Below are positions 24,467-37,200 of a DNA stretch of 64,000 nucleotides, piece after piece. The stretch is from Chrysoperla carnea. Taxonomy: Eukaryota; Arthropoda; Insecta; Neuroptera; Chrysopidae. The notes under the pieces were generated by a model. The model was not told the DNA's origin. It saw only the letters and a program-made list of their open reading frames with translations, and ran no database searches. Position numbers and translations under genes: made by a program. Position 1 is the stretch's first letter, and every line of letters starts with the position of its first letter. Location of the stretch: the NCBI RefSeq assembly GCF_905475395.1, contig NC_058339.1, positions 54,631,172 through 54,695,171 on the forward strand, written 5' to 3'.

Positions 24467-26073
24467 ATACAAAAATAAGGTCTCCTTGACGGTTAGATGA
24501 ATAATTTTCTAAATATATTCTGAAACGCTCCGTAATAAAAGCTACAAGATTTTCTGACTTCAGTCGATATTGAAACTTAGTTCGTTTCAAAATCAACTAA
24601 ATTTTCGATTATTTTAAAAGTAACTAGTCCTCAACGAACATTAAAATCAGCTCATTTGACGATTAGATGGGTATTTTTCGACCAATATCCAGAAATAAAA
24701 GCTTATCGTAAAGGATTTAAGACCATAACGATATCAAATTCCCGAAAAAAATGTATTTGTGATTTTCTCGACTTTTTCAAAGAGATGAAGAAAGAAAATC
24801 ATATGCCGATTTCGATAAAAATCATTTTTTAGAATTTTGACGAAAATCGGGCGAAACTTGACAACTCGATGTATGGTTTCTAAGATGTTACCCAAAATCG
24901 TAGGTATTTGGAGGGCGACGAATATCAGAGTTTGAAAAGTTTAAAATTATTAATTTTACTCTAAAATGCCTATGGAAAATTTATATTACCACCTACAAAA
25001 ATTTTTGGTTCCTACCCTGTTTTAAGGCAGTTCTAAAATCGTATCTCACAAACAAATTGGTTTTCATTAAGAATTAGCTGTTTACCGGCTGTTTCGATGG
25101 ACGATTCTAAAAAAATAATTGATGAAACATATAATCAATAAACATTGCTTTTTTGGCCACAACTATATCTATCTCTTTTTATAACACGCACAATGTGGCA
25201 GTCAAATGAACTATCTACTATTTTTAAGCCTAGTTTTTGGACTAAAACAAAACGGTATTCTTTTTAGAACAAGAACCCAAACTCTTAACCGAGACTAATG
25301 CATTTAAACTTTATATGTTAAGCGCCATATAATTATCTATATCAATTTATTTTTATAAATTAAATAGATAAATATTAAATTTTAAAAATAAATTTCAAAA
25401 TATTAATGTTGTATCATCTTCTTTTTGTTTTTTGTTATTTTATTTCCAATCGCCGCAAATACACTTGCTAAAGTATACACATTTAGTATGAAACAAATAA
25501 AAAACAAAAAAAATTAAAAAGATTGCGGTTTATATTTCTAGGAATCAGTTGGAGGTCGAGTTGTTGGCGACGCCATGATTAATATTTCACTTCAATAAAA
25601 TATCAATGAAGACATAGTAATTCTCTCATGGTATTATTTTTAAAATTACTTTCTAACATCTATAATTGTAATTACAAAGTATACATACAGAAGTACAATA
25701 GAATAAATAAAAAATTGAACTTATATGGAATGATTTTGTGGTATATTACATAACAAGTTTTCACAGTTGTCAATATGTGTCTTAATTAGGGTTGCCTTTT
25801 TCAAAAATTTTAAAGAAATGTTAGATATATATATGTTGCGGAGGAAAAGGAAACTTAAGAATAGAAAAGCTCGTAACGGTGAAATATCGTAATGTATTCG
25901 TATCTATGTTTTTACAAAAATATCACAAGTTGATGGTACCCAAAGGAAAAAGTGGCGTTAATGCCAAAAAAATGAGTAGGTATCGACTAAATTAAGCCCG
26001 TATTATGCAAAATATAAAAACCGTAGTGGAAAAGACCGTTTAGGATATACGATCACCAAGGCATTATTAAATA

Positions 26074-26637
26074 AAAACCATGCATATATGTAATATGCAA
26101 GGTATACTAAGTTTAGCCCCAAGTTTGTAACGCTTGAAAATATTAATGCTATGAACAAAATTTTGGTATAAGTGTTTATAAAAACACCTAATTAGTTCAT
26201 TTTTGGTTGTCTGTCCGTCTGTCTGCCAACACGATAACTCAAAAACGAAAAAAGATATCAAGTTGAAATTTTTACAGCGTACTCAGGACGTAAAAAGTGA
26301 GGTCAAGTTCGTAAATGAGCAACATAAGTCAATTGGGTCTTGACCTATGGGTCCGTAGGACCCATCTTGTAATCCGTTAGAGATAGAACAAAAGTTTAAA
26401 TAGAAAAAATATTCCTTATTAAAAAATAACCAACTTTTATTTGAAACATTTTTTTCGTAAACATCCCTGTTTACCCGTAAGGGCGCAAATTAGGCGTAAA
26501 TTTTATAGTATGTATTATATGGGAATATCAATTATGTATGTGTGGCATGTATGTATGTGTAATGTGATAGAGTAATCAACACTGTCATATGCATGGTATT
26601 TCAACAATTAACTCAGTCAATTGTTTGTTTTCACTTG
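26074..26637 (-). repeat. Interspersed family B, near full-length copy (inverted)
   Basis: It is the reverse complement of the 62008-62618 copy along its whole length: it ends with GTTTTCACTTG on the plus strand and begins at the CCATGCATATATG terminus. It includes the PuPy stretch TGTCTGTCCGTCTGTCTGCC, GGGTCCGTAGGACCC (a 15-bp palindrome) and the block beginning GTTTACCCGTAAGGGCGC. A frame of 64 codons inside it (26067-26261, minus) is not coding. Confidence 0.8.
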
Positions 26638-27039
26638 TTGAATAAGTGGCTTTTTTCACTAAATTTTTATCATACTGATTTAATTTTTTTGCATGAATGT
26701 TGATACATTACTTTTCATGAAAACAATTATACAATTTAATTTACTATGTTACAAGGAATGATTATTGTTAGGTCATCTCATCATTATTGAGGCTTCGTCA
26801 CGACGCCAATTATTCTAAAATATTTATATACTGTAATTATCAGTGAACTCTTTCATACGGAATTCACAACAAAAGAAAACTAAGGCAAATTCATCCATGT
26901 AAAGAATACCCACTGAAGAATTCCAAATGTGATAACATCTTAAGTCAATCTCATTATTATCCTTAAAGTCTAGCGGGCCAAACCTATAATCAATCCAATC
27001 CCCTCAATAAACGAACTACAACCACATACTCAACTTACC

Positions 27040-27350
27040 AGCTTGCCTAAAGTCGAATTTGAAACATATCTAAGAACACTCTCCATTAAATTGCCTTTTT
27101 CCTTAAAGCCTTATCCAATCTGAGCCGATTTGGAACGTCATTGCCAATTTTGAGTTTTTTTGGGTACTGAACCCTAAATTTGCACTTGAAACATAGCTAA
27201 AAGCACTCTCAATTAAGATACCTTTCAAACAAAACAAAACAAAAAATCGGTTCATCCGTTTAGGCACTATGATGCCACAGACAGACACACACACACACAA
27301 AGCGGTCAAACTTATAACACCCGTTTTTTTTTAGATCGGGTGTTAAAAAT
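27040..27350 (+). repeat. Interspersed repeat, family C, copy 2
   Basis: Contains ATCGGTTCATCCGTTTAGG, CACTATGATGCCACAGACAG, an AC dinucleotide run (27287-27299), GGTCAAACTTATAACACCCG and TCGGGTGTTAAAAA. The CACCCG...CGGGTGTT pair at the right end makes a small hairpin with a T-rich loop. The same order of motifs occurs at 8330-8510 and is typical of abundant insect retroposon tails. Confidence 0.65.
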
Positions 27351-28869
27351 AGATAGCTACCTCCACTATCTATGGTAAATATCCCCAAAGTGTTAAAGAC
27401 AAAACAAGATGTAACACAATAATTAAGATAAAATAAAATTCGAAGTAAAATGATTTTGGATATTGAAAAAGCTTTAAAGCCGTGTTTATTTCATGGTCAT
27501 TGATTTACATATTTGATTTTTCAACAAGTTTCAACTAGTATACAAATAATTAGTCAACAACCAATTATTAACTTTACTTGTTAAATATCAAGGTCATTGT
27601 TTATTTTTTGCCAAAAACTTTACCAAGAATTTTTTTCAATTCAATAGCTTCAAATATAATTTCATAGAAATATAGTTTAATTAATATTCTTTGGAATTAT
27701 ATTTGAAAATTTCTTTATATTAAAATCTAAATTTTTTAATATTTTATAAAGGTATTTTGGAAATTACTACAATTCCCATCAATGCAGTAATGCAAGTCTG
27801 ATAATGTCTCGTGCCATTATTAACAGGTATAAATAAAAAGATACCTATTAATTCAAGTAATAAAATATTTCAAAATAAGGCGGAGTTTATGTGCTATACT
27901 GTGTTTTAATAACTTATTTTGTGTGGAAAAAAGTCAAAGGTCAAATGTTTATTTTGCAAAAAAAAGCAACTCTTTCAATTAATTGACTTTGTCGCCGTCT
28001 CAGTAAACAATTGGGGAGGAGATAAAAATCTTTTTGCGAAATAATAAGAGTTCTAAAAATTCTATAAAATTTATTATTGTTGTCTAAATTTATTTTTCTT
28101 GTTAAATTTTCCAAGTTTTAACTATTGAATATGTTTTGTATCTCATATAGCCAAGTTTGACTGTATTTTTTTAAATTTTATCCTAGAATATCGACGATAA
28201 TCATCAAATCTGATTTGAATAATCAATGAATGGGTATTTCTTCTTTTTTCAAATTAACATATTTCAAGTATATTTCTAAGAAATTACAAGACCTATATAC
28301 AGCTGATAAAATGCACTTAAACTGCAAGACGTACCTATACTCTATTGGAGAACATTGGCGCCTTTTTGAAAATTTAATATATTGATTACCTAATGTACAG
28401 TTCTGAAGATAAGTAAGACAGTTATCTACTCCATCAAAAGACGATCTTCCCAGGCTTGGTAATGTATGAAATCATTAAAGACCCCGACGGAGTGAAAGCG
28501 AAGAATGAAAGCAATGACCTTGAAATGGGTTGTAAGTAGATTATGCTGACGATTCTATAGATAAACTGGAATTGACGCTCTTTTAACTCGGATATCGGAT
28601 AACGCAGCTGCTTTTAAAACCGTGTGAACCACCGAGTTAACATCTGCTGTCCTACTGTAGTTCCTTCACGGAAGAGCTTGAGGTGTAACAAGTAAAGTGG
28701 AGCTTTGCTCTTGGACCTTGGCTCAGCTATATGTGCCAGGTATGTATCTTACACTAGCCCCCGAGAAAGAGGTAATCAAAATCTACCCATTACACTTTTA
28801 TAATATTAACCGTGCAATACTTTGTTTTGCATTCAGCATTGGATTTGATGACATATGCCGCTCTAATTA
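27351..28869. other. Non-coding, with an unassigned higher-GC patch
   Basis: AT-rich until about 28430. From there to about 28760 the composition is more balanced (for example AGACCCCGACGGAGTGAAAG), as in the retrotransposon relic that follows, but no frame is kept long enough to identify it. Confidence 0.35.
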
Positions 28870-28960
28870 GGGACATTCATGAATTACGTAAGCATTTGAA
28901 GAGCGGGGGGGGGGGTCAAAAATCGTCAAAATTATGCTTACGAAATTAATGAATGACCCC
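28870..28960. mobile_element. Short MITE with GGGRCATTCATNAATT-type inverted termini
   Basis: The left end GGGACATTCATGAATTACGT (continuing AAGCAT) and the right end, whose reverse complement starts GGGGTCATTCATTAATTTCG (continuing TAAGCAT), are inverted repeats of about 26 bp. A G run of 11 lies between them. I recall this terminus as a widespread small MITE type in arthropods. At 91 bp it is nearly all terminal repeat. Confidence 0.7.
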
Positions 28961-29152
28961 TAAAACAGTATCTTATGCCACCCCGTTCTATCATTCTTTA
29001 CGCCACTCTCCTGTATTTTATTGCCAATTTTTTTCGTCCAAGATCAGCGCTGTCTGCATAACAAAAACCCCAGTTCAAATTTTTAATGTTTATAATTTTG
29101 TTTCTTTTATTTATTTACTAGATGGAATCGCCCAACCACAGCCTAGGCATTT

Positions 29153-29540
29153 GATTGTGTTCGGTTTAAGCTGACTAGAATACAATTGAGAAGGGTTGTT
29201 AAAATCTTGACAGGACGTCGATTGCACTGCAGAAGCCTGCAAGGAGTCAGAGATAGAACGTTTTATCTCGAAACCTTGGATTCAGGGGAGTATCCTGGCG
29301 GAGAAGCAATGGACTTTTTGCGCTGCTTCTGGCCTCAATAGAACTTTGTAGCTTCATCTGCCTAAAACATCACCTTCCACTCAGAGACGATTTACCTCCG
29401 AGTGACGGACCGTTCTCAAGGTGGGTTCAGACGACCCATTGATCTAGGTATTATAGACAAAGTCGGCCAAGTGTTTAGAGCCCAACCTGTTCTCTTGTCA
29501 TTCGGAAATAAGAGAGAGAAAGGCTCCGTTCGAAAATGTC
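29153..29540 (+). mobile_element. Second relic of a non-LTR retrotransposon 3' end
   Basis: The plus strand from 29171 reads LTRIQLRRVVKILTGRR, again the LINE ORF2 C-terminal pattern Leu-x-Arg-x-x-Leu-Arg-x-Val-x-x-Leu-x-Thr-Gly. The frame stays open another 40 codons to a stop, without intact cysteines of the zinc knuckle. GC content is locally high. It differs from the 4988 copy, so it is an independent insertion, heavily decayed and inactive. Confidence 0.5.
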
Positions 29541-29836
29541 AACTAGGCTAGAATAAACGAATCAGGCATGATAGAGTAGAATAAAGGCATATTTTTGAGG
29601 CTTTGGCCTCTCTTTTTTTACTATTATTACTACCTCTACTTCGCTTTAAATGAATCGAAGATGCAGGCTCCTCGATCGACTCCGCCATGGTCATTGGCAA
29701 CGGTACTACTTAAATTGTGCATTCTGTATTAAAAAGAATTAACCATAATAATAATTTCAAATGAAATATTCTAATAACAAGAATTTTAACCCACAAAGAA
29801 AAAAAAAAAACTATATAAAACAAAGCAAACACTTAC

Positions 29837-30118
29837 CATCATCAGTATCTGCATGCAGTACTTCTTGTAGATTTTCTTGTAATGGACTTGTTGCTCGACC
29901 AGTGGCACTATGTTGTAGATGTGCTAAATGTACAGCTAACAGACGACTATTCCGTTCATTACCATCACATATATCTAACATTTCAGTTCGTGTTAACTTA
30001 CATAAAGATGCACCAGTTTCCGGGAATTGTTCAATCTTTGGTGTAGGTTTTAAAGACCATTGTTGTACACACCATTTTAACCATGACTCGATATGCTCTT
30101 GTGTCCATTCTTCAGGAT
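29837..30118 (-). CDS. ETS-family transcription factor, Pointed-domain exon
   Basis: This 282-bp exon follows a TTTATTAAAG acceptor and ends at a GTAAGT donor (29831-29836). It enters and leaves in phase 1. Translation begins (N)PEEWTQEHIESWLKW, then CVQQWSL, GASLCKL and LLAVHLAHLQ. These are the core of the Pointed (SAM/PNT) domain found in ETS factors: x-P-x-x-W-s/t-x-x-h-V/I-x-x-W-L-x-W near the start, a Gly-x-x-Leu-Cys-x-Leu turn, and a final helix ending HL..L. PNT domains mediate protein interactions and MAPK docking. The phase matches the upstream exon at 38454-39204, giving ...LVPS-N-PEEW. LCKLT and the following ATGRATSPL stretch suggest the ERG/FLI (Drosophila Ets21C/Ets65A) branch rather than GABPA or Pointed, but this is tentative. 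The ETS DNA-binding domain should follow, and I could not find it in the window. Confidence 0.85.
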
Positions 30119-30880
30119 CTTTAATAAATAAATTATATAGAATTATTATAAAAACATATTATTTTATTTAGGTCAATGGAATATAAAAAGTAGGATGTGC
30201 AATTCTAAGTATAGAAAAAACAACAATTTTATTTTACGGAAAAAAATATATTTCAAGCGAATTTTTAACATTTACTTGAATAGAAATTGATTTGTTTTTG
30301 AGAATTGTTTGTGATTTTGTGTTTTACGTTTTGGTTTTGGCAGATATAAATCAATTCAAAATTAATGGTATTGATAAAGTTTAAATGATCATGTCAGATT
30401 GTTTTTTTTTTGAGTCAGGTATTTTTATTTATTACTTGATTTCGTTAAGAGATGTTTTGTTTTCGGCATTTTAAACTATTCTATTTAACAAATCCATTAC
30501 AATAAGAAATTATAAAACGAGACGTGTCTGTACCTATTAAATTTTCTCGTTTGAATAGAAAAGTTCTTGACCTTGAATATCTTATTTCGATTATAGCCAC
30601 CGGACACTATATGATGAAAGAGAATGCTCTGAAAAAGATTAGGAAATAATATTTTTGCCAAAAAGGTCATGTTTACCAGAAATTCAGCCATTGTCCAAAG
30701 TTTTGCGAACGATTTCAGAATCTTCATTTGCCCTTTTCTTAAAGAGTAGACCTTTTAGTGATGCACTTTTCCTCGTGCATCTTTCTTAAATTCCCAAGTG
30801 TATCTCCTTGAAACTAAAATTTGGCTACTGTAACAAGGATATCCTTAGAAATTGAAAAGACATTGTTGTTTGTATTACCA

Positions 30881-31165
30881 TCAATCATCAGAATCATATG
30901 TATATTCAGGATACCATATCATATGTATATTCAAGATACCAGTACTCAGAGCCATGAGGCTGGTAAGACAGTCTTGTCCCATACTTGTACGTAATTTATT
31001 TTTGATTATTTTGGGGAATGATCTCCTTCTATTGCAATTGGACACCATCATTGACAATATATGCAAAGATCTATTTTTGCGTTTACAAAAGTTGATTGCA
31101 AATTGCTTTCCAATATTTATGCGATAAGGAAATTTTTCTTCAGGTTTTTCCGATTTGCCGTTCAT
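30881..31165 (-). pseudogene. hAT-type transposase C-terminal remnant
   Basis: The minus-strand frame contains KIIKNKLRTSMGQDCLTSLM, which matches the C-terminal dimerisation region of hAT transposases and hAT-derived ZMYM-like proteins (usual pattern: ERSFSKLK.IK..LRS(T/S)M.Q.RL..L). The expected ERSFSKL just before it is damaged here (RRRSFPK). After ALS the reading loses similarity. There is no intact transposase and no clear terminal inverted repeats, so it is a dead fragment within the ETS intron. The frame at 31274-31465 on the same strand may be more of it, but I do not recognise it. Confidence 0.55.
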
Positions 31166-32283
31166 AGAGATTTATAAATTCAGCGAGTTGGAGCAATTCA
31201 TTGCCAAGAGTCAATTTTACATGTTCTGGGCAACAATCAACAAGATTTTCTGCTTTCGTGTTTAACTTTTCAGTTAAAATCGATTTTCAAAGAATCCGAC
31301 ATATTCACAAACAACTGCATATGCTAACATCTTTTTGGGTAAAGAGTCTACAACTGAGAAAATAGCTTCCAAATTAATCTCTTGACACCTGGCGCAATTT
31401 TCAACATGGCTAGTGGAGGCTCGAAGGTCGTGGAGGCCTGGCGCCAGTGGCCACACTGATATCATCGTTAATGCGTCCCTGGTTCTATTAATACTATTAC
31501 ATATATATTTACAAGCTTTTATTTAATTTCATTTACCCGTTGTTTGTAATCAAATTTTAATCAAGTCAAGTTCACCCACTTCTCGGTTCCCGATTGAGCT
31601 GAAATTTTGCATGCACCTGAAATCGGATGACAATGCATTTTTTTTTTTTAAATGACCTAATTTTTCATCGCTTTTTATCGCCAAATCCAATAAAAGCTTG
31701 TCCCTAAAAGCGTGTTTTGTATTTTAATGTTTTTATAAATTAGCTACACTAAAAAAAGAGAAATTTTAGGTTAGACGTTAGACAATACTCTAGAATTTTA
31801 AAGAATTAATTCATATTTGTCTCAGCTTTCAATTGAAATGAATGTCGATTTACAACTTTTATACACCAAACCGCTCGCGCTGTAGACATTTATGTATTAC
31901 AGTTAAACCGTGTTGTAACAATATTATAATTTTTTTACAATATTAATACACAGGTATGTATACTTGTATTATACATTACAAGACCAAATAAGACATTTTA
32001 TTACTATAATAAAATGCTAATTGTAATATGTAGATATAAAATAAGTAGTAAGTACTATAATGGATACTGCAGTGCAGTGTGAGTCACTATAAACAACTTC
32101 ACGTCAAATTGAAATTATAAACGTTAACTATTTATTAGTATCGCGTTCGCGTATCTAATGCATTTTAAATACTTCACAAGAATATACAATTCTATATGAT
32201 TATTATTATAATTATTAGATATTATAAGTTTACTTGTAATACAGAGTGGTTCAAAATTAAAAGTATCCGGCAATACTAGATAA

Positions 32284-32660
32284 GAACTTGACTTTCTGTG
32301 AAACTAATTCTAACCCACCCTAAAATGTTCTTTGGATCATTCTGATCAAAGTCTCTCACGGTCACAAAAATTTTTAACGCGAGTAGGTAGTTTTCGAACT
32401 ACGAGTTTAAGTATATACTAGGGAATGGCTTTCTGGAAAACTTTTTCATACAAACCCCGAAATGTTCTTCAGATCGTTTTGATCAAAAACTCTCATGCCC
32501 GCAAAAATTTTGAACGAGTAATGTTCGAGCTATGGGCGATCAAAGCTACACATGCATTATATTTAAATTACCTATATGACGAGAAAAATGGCCTTCTGTA
32601 AAACTTTTTCAAACAACCTCCAAAATGTTTTATGGATCGTTCTGGTCAAAAGATCTCAAT
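32284..32660. repeat. Degenerate tandem repeat, three units of about 140-165 bp
   Basis: The motif order CTTTCTG(T/G)(A/G)AAAC, ACC(C/T)(C/A)(C/A)AAATGTT, GATC(G/A)TTCTGATCAAA, CTCTCA, ACAAAAATTTT, CGAGT is repeated from about 32284, 32424 and 32588, the last unit being incomplete. It lies within the ETS intron and has no coding potential. Confidence 0.6.
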
Positions 32661-33619
32661 GTAGAGCAAAGGAAGACATGCAGGGCGGTACAATATAAAG
32701 ACCAAATCCTCTAATTTTATGCTGTAGCATGATGAAAATACGGTAGATCCAGAGATTCGGAATCGAGTTATTTGTGAGATATCATGAAGGCTTTAGTCCT
32801 GCCGAAAAATAATATTTTGATGAGACTCAGCGAAGTCAGTGCCGACTTTAACTAGCATGTCCAAAAAAGTATACCTTAGAATGAAATTTCGCCTGGAAAT
32901 ATGAGTAATAGCTTTACTTCCTCGAGAGTTCTAGAAAATGCCTTATTATTTGCGTGGTTCTATTACTTTCTTGACCATAAATCAACGAAAATTTTATAGT
33001 CTAGGAGCTATCAATTAATTTATATAAATAATTTTTATACATGGCATTTTAAATTTATTAACTTTGATAAACAATCTCAAAGAATATCAAAAATACTACA
33101 GCTTATACATATTTAAGTTCATGTTTGACGTTAAATATTGATTAATTATCAATTCAATATAAAATCGATACAGTTAGTCGAATTAAATAAACCATGATGG
33201 AAATGATTCTTAGAAGTCAGACCAATAATTTTATAATCAAATTCGTTAATTAATAGTTACTAATCAGATAAATCGATAAATCGATAAATTTAAAATTCTG
33301 TCAAGCCACACTATCATCTGTAAAAATTTCAAATCGATCAAATAATCTTTTCGCACGATTTTACCCACCCAAAAAATCACTACCTGAATGACAAGCCAAT
33401 AAAACTCTCTTGGCGTAAAAAAATTGTCTTGATGATGTCGATGATGTCCCAGCAATCCAGTAAAAAAACCAACAAACCAGGGCTAGCTTTGACTATAACT
33501 ATGTAAGTATAGGCATGAACGCAATACTGTATGGTTTCGATGATTTTGATTTGCTAAAAAATTTTAACCATGTATATAGATGATTTGACCGTTAAATGTT
33601 TCGGAATGTATCAGAATGT

Positions 33620-33656
33620 ATCAGTCAGTATGGGTGTCAGACCCATACTGACTGAT
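33620..33656. repeat. Perfect 16-bp hairpin with 5-nt loop
   Basis: ATCAGTCAGTATGGGT (33620-33635), loop GTCAG, ACCCATACTGACTGAT (33641-33656). It is preceded by two direct copies of GAATGTATCAG. It sits just outside the large foldback at 33674-34245 in the ETS intron. Confidence 0.8.
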
Positions 33657-33673
33657 GATATCTACAATACTTC

Positions 33674-34245
33674 ATAGTCTAAGATCCCAATTAGGATCGA
33701 TCTTCACCCATCTGTTTACCGGATGAAAGTTATTTTTTATGAAATATAAAATGTTAACAAATATCCCTGCAATGGGCTGCCTAAAAAAATGTGGTCCAGA
33801 CTACTTTTAGTGAAAATATCAAGAGTAAAATTTTTTGAAATTTTTCACTGACTTGCATATCTTACGAATTTTGATCTACTCGAAAGTAAAAGCCATAAAG
33901 AATATGCAGCAGCTATGTTGTCTGCCTTTTTTCGTTCACTATTATCGCATTTATACAAGTTGAAAATAGTAATTACGTGCATCTGTTAATTCATTGACTC
34001 GCATATCTAAATAAAGATAATTTTGTTACAATTACGGTGGCATATGATTGGCCACAAAATATTGTTCAAAAATAATGTTTACAAGCTTTCCAAGTTTTGA
34101 TATTTATATTAAAAATGGTCTTGACCATATTTTTTAAGGCAACCCGTTACAGGAATATTTGTTAATATTTTACATTTCATAAAAAATAACTTTCATTCGG
34201 TAAACAGATGGGTGAAGGTCGACCCTAATTCGGATCTTGTACTAT
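33674..34245. mobile_element. Foldback DNA element with ~110-bp inverted repeats
   Basis: The left arm 33674-33783 and the right arm 34137-34245 are reverse complements at most positions, e.g. CTTCACCCATCTGTTTACCG, GATGAAAGTTATTTTTTATG and the AACAAATAT blocks. The ~350-bp centre has no coding potential. Long terminal repeats with a short interior suggest a non-autonomous foldback transposon. I found no sure target-site duplication. Confidence 0.75.
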
Positions 34246-37200
34246 CAGGTGAATAGTACTATTTAGCACTGTAATGTCACTACTAATAAGATACCAGAAA
34301 CATTTATTCAAATAACAAAATAGGTTAAGAATAATAGAGTGACGAGCCGTGTGACAACAAGCATAGCGTTTACTTCTATACTGAATAGGATCGTAGTTCA
34401 ATAATGCGTATTGATAAACGCGCCAAAAATCATTGTAGAAAAAACAAGTAGCATTGCGACATCTGCAATGTATAGTATGGGACTCAAGACCATGGAGTTG
34501 AACTTACTATTTACTAATGTAAGTGGCGCATAAGTTTTTATACCATGCAGTATTGTAAATAACGCCATATTTAAGGATCTCACAGCAATATTATATAGAG
34601 TATTATCATATATACTTTTTGAGTATCTGTCCCTATACCATACCAGCATTGTAATAAATGCCATGCAATTCTTACCGTGAACCTGGCCAGTATTTCAATC
34701 CAACAAGCCAGTGAAGCCAGTGAAAGAAACCAACAAAACAGGACTACCCTTGAATAAGCGAGGCTAATCTGGCTTAGTTTCAAATCGTCCTATTAACAGT
34801 ACAAGCCTAACGCCCAACGACAAAAATAAACATAAGCTTACTGTGCTGGCCTCAAACATTAAATTCAACTAGCGATGATATTACTATAATTATATCCAGT
34901 GCGCTATACGTAAAACCTTGCCCAACTCCGGAATATAAAGTATATATTTTCTATATAAACGGAGAATTCGCCTTATAAATCGTGTTCACTCAAAATAAAA
35001 TCAGTGTTTATCATTTTTTTTAAATTTTTTATTGCAACACCACTTTAACCGGATGTATGTCTGTGTTGACATAACAATTTTAATAGACTTTTATTACAAA
35101 TATGCATATTTATGAGCGTACTACCATCATATATTATATGTATAATAAATTTCTTTTCAATTATATAGATAGATAAGTCTTAATAATATGTATAGACTTA
35201 TAAAAAAAGTAATCGTTTATATTGCAGACAATTAATTACCATAGTGGAAATTAAGATGACTCAGTTTAATCTAGATAAAGCAAAATTATTGAAATCCTTG
35301 TAAAACACTTGTATAATTACAACACTTGAAGCAATTCAACTAATATATGTATATTTTATTTTAATGTTTCCTCGAGGAAAACTGTTTGAAAACTATATTA
35401 AAAACAAATAACTTTGTGAATACCACAAAATCAGAGGTGGTGCCAAATTTACAGTGATTGGTATTTCTCTCATAGGAGCAACTTATGAGACTATCCTAAG
35501 CCACTAAATCCAGAGAAAGCGAATAAAAAATTTAGCTCTTTATATGAAATAAGAAGAGTTTTTATGGACGTTCTGGACAACGACGTTCTGAACACTTGGC
35601 AACAATTTATACAAACATTATTTTACCTATAGGTTTACATTTAGGTACTTGTGAAGCGAATAGTACTATTTGCTTCACTCTCTGGTATATAAAATGAGTA
35701 AATTATACAAAGTTTAACGAAGTTGTACTAAAAGCTGTTAACTCTTCAAAGCATAACGTCCTCTCGCTTCCTAGGAATTTTCGATCTTTTTCGTCGCAGT
35801 AAAATCAATCATTCAAACAAATAATTTTCGCGGTAAAATTAATTATACACTAGTTTACTGATGTTTTCTGCCTCTATTTTCTCTTTTTACAAATTGTAAA
35901 GTCTAAAATAAAAAACTTTTCCTTTATACGCGCACAAGGTCATGCGTAAAATGTACATTTTTGAACTGCTCACATGAATGTCAATCCAACGCACGTCAGA
36001 GCTTCTTCTCTTTCAAACTAGGGTGGGAAAACGAGCTTTACAAATTACCGTTTTCTTTTTCAAGAGGGAACGAGAGAAAAATTTAGAAGTAAAAATCAAA
36101 AGTATATAGTTTTAATTCGAAAAAAAAACCTTTTGATTAACATACCCAAAGCTTCATCATCAGATCTCGATAAAACTTCTGCAAATTATAAATTACCGTC
36201 CATATTTCAATTTTAAAAAAATATAGTAAAAATTAATCAAAACCGACAAAACTTTAAAAAAAAATTCTTACATAAAGACCTAAAAGAGCGACGGGCTATG
36301 GATACCTTATTTTTTGAAGTCGATTAAAAATAAATTCTGTGAATCTGCTTTATTATGCTGAAAAATGATACAATAATTTTTTATAAATATAGTCTAAAGT
36401 GTATAGGTATATGCTTTGTAAGGTTTTAAAACTGGGAAATCCGTAAAATTTGATTAACTATACCAGGAAATGTCATTATACAAATCTGCTTTCTTATTCA
36501 AATGTCAAAAATTCATCTTTAAAAGCTTTGTAAATTAAATAAAAATTTTTTAATTAAATTTTTTAAAGGTAGTTAACCCCTTTTGCACCTTTTAAAAACT
36601 TAATGATATTTAATAATTGCAGAGGTAATTATATTTCAACCTAATTATATTTCATATTTCGTTTGAAAGTAAAGGAAAATATCGTTTGAGAAAATCCATT
36701 TCTAATGAAATATACCTAGAATATGAACATCCTATATATCTTCAAAATAAAATCAAAAAATATAATTACTAATTAATAACGTCTTACAATAAAAATAGAA
36801 TTTATAAACATAACTCGATAGAAAATTAACAGGAACTAATTTAGTTAACGCTTGTTTTAACACAACTTCTACAAATTTGGATATATGTAATTATGAAAAA
36901 TCCTTAAATATATGTATAGGTGCTAATTTAAATAGGGATACGGCCTAATAATTATAATTCATAAATTATTACTATAAACAAACAAAAAATTTTTAAACAA
37001 AAGTCTTATCAACATATATTGTATAATTATTATGATTATAAATTCTAGGTCATATTGTACTGATCGGTAAAGAAAATGAGACAATAATGTATAACAAACG
37101 GGCATAATTTCTAACTTGATAAAAATTTGTTTGATTTTATTGCAATGAGTTCTTAAATAGTTTCTAAACGTATCTGTATAAATGAACATTACCTATGCAA

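Noticed and set aside
34398-34783. Two overlapping minus-strand frames resembling a membrane protein
   Set aside because: They arise from two loosely related ~100-bp direct repeats within the ETS intron; no family match, no splice support.
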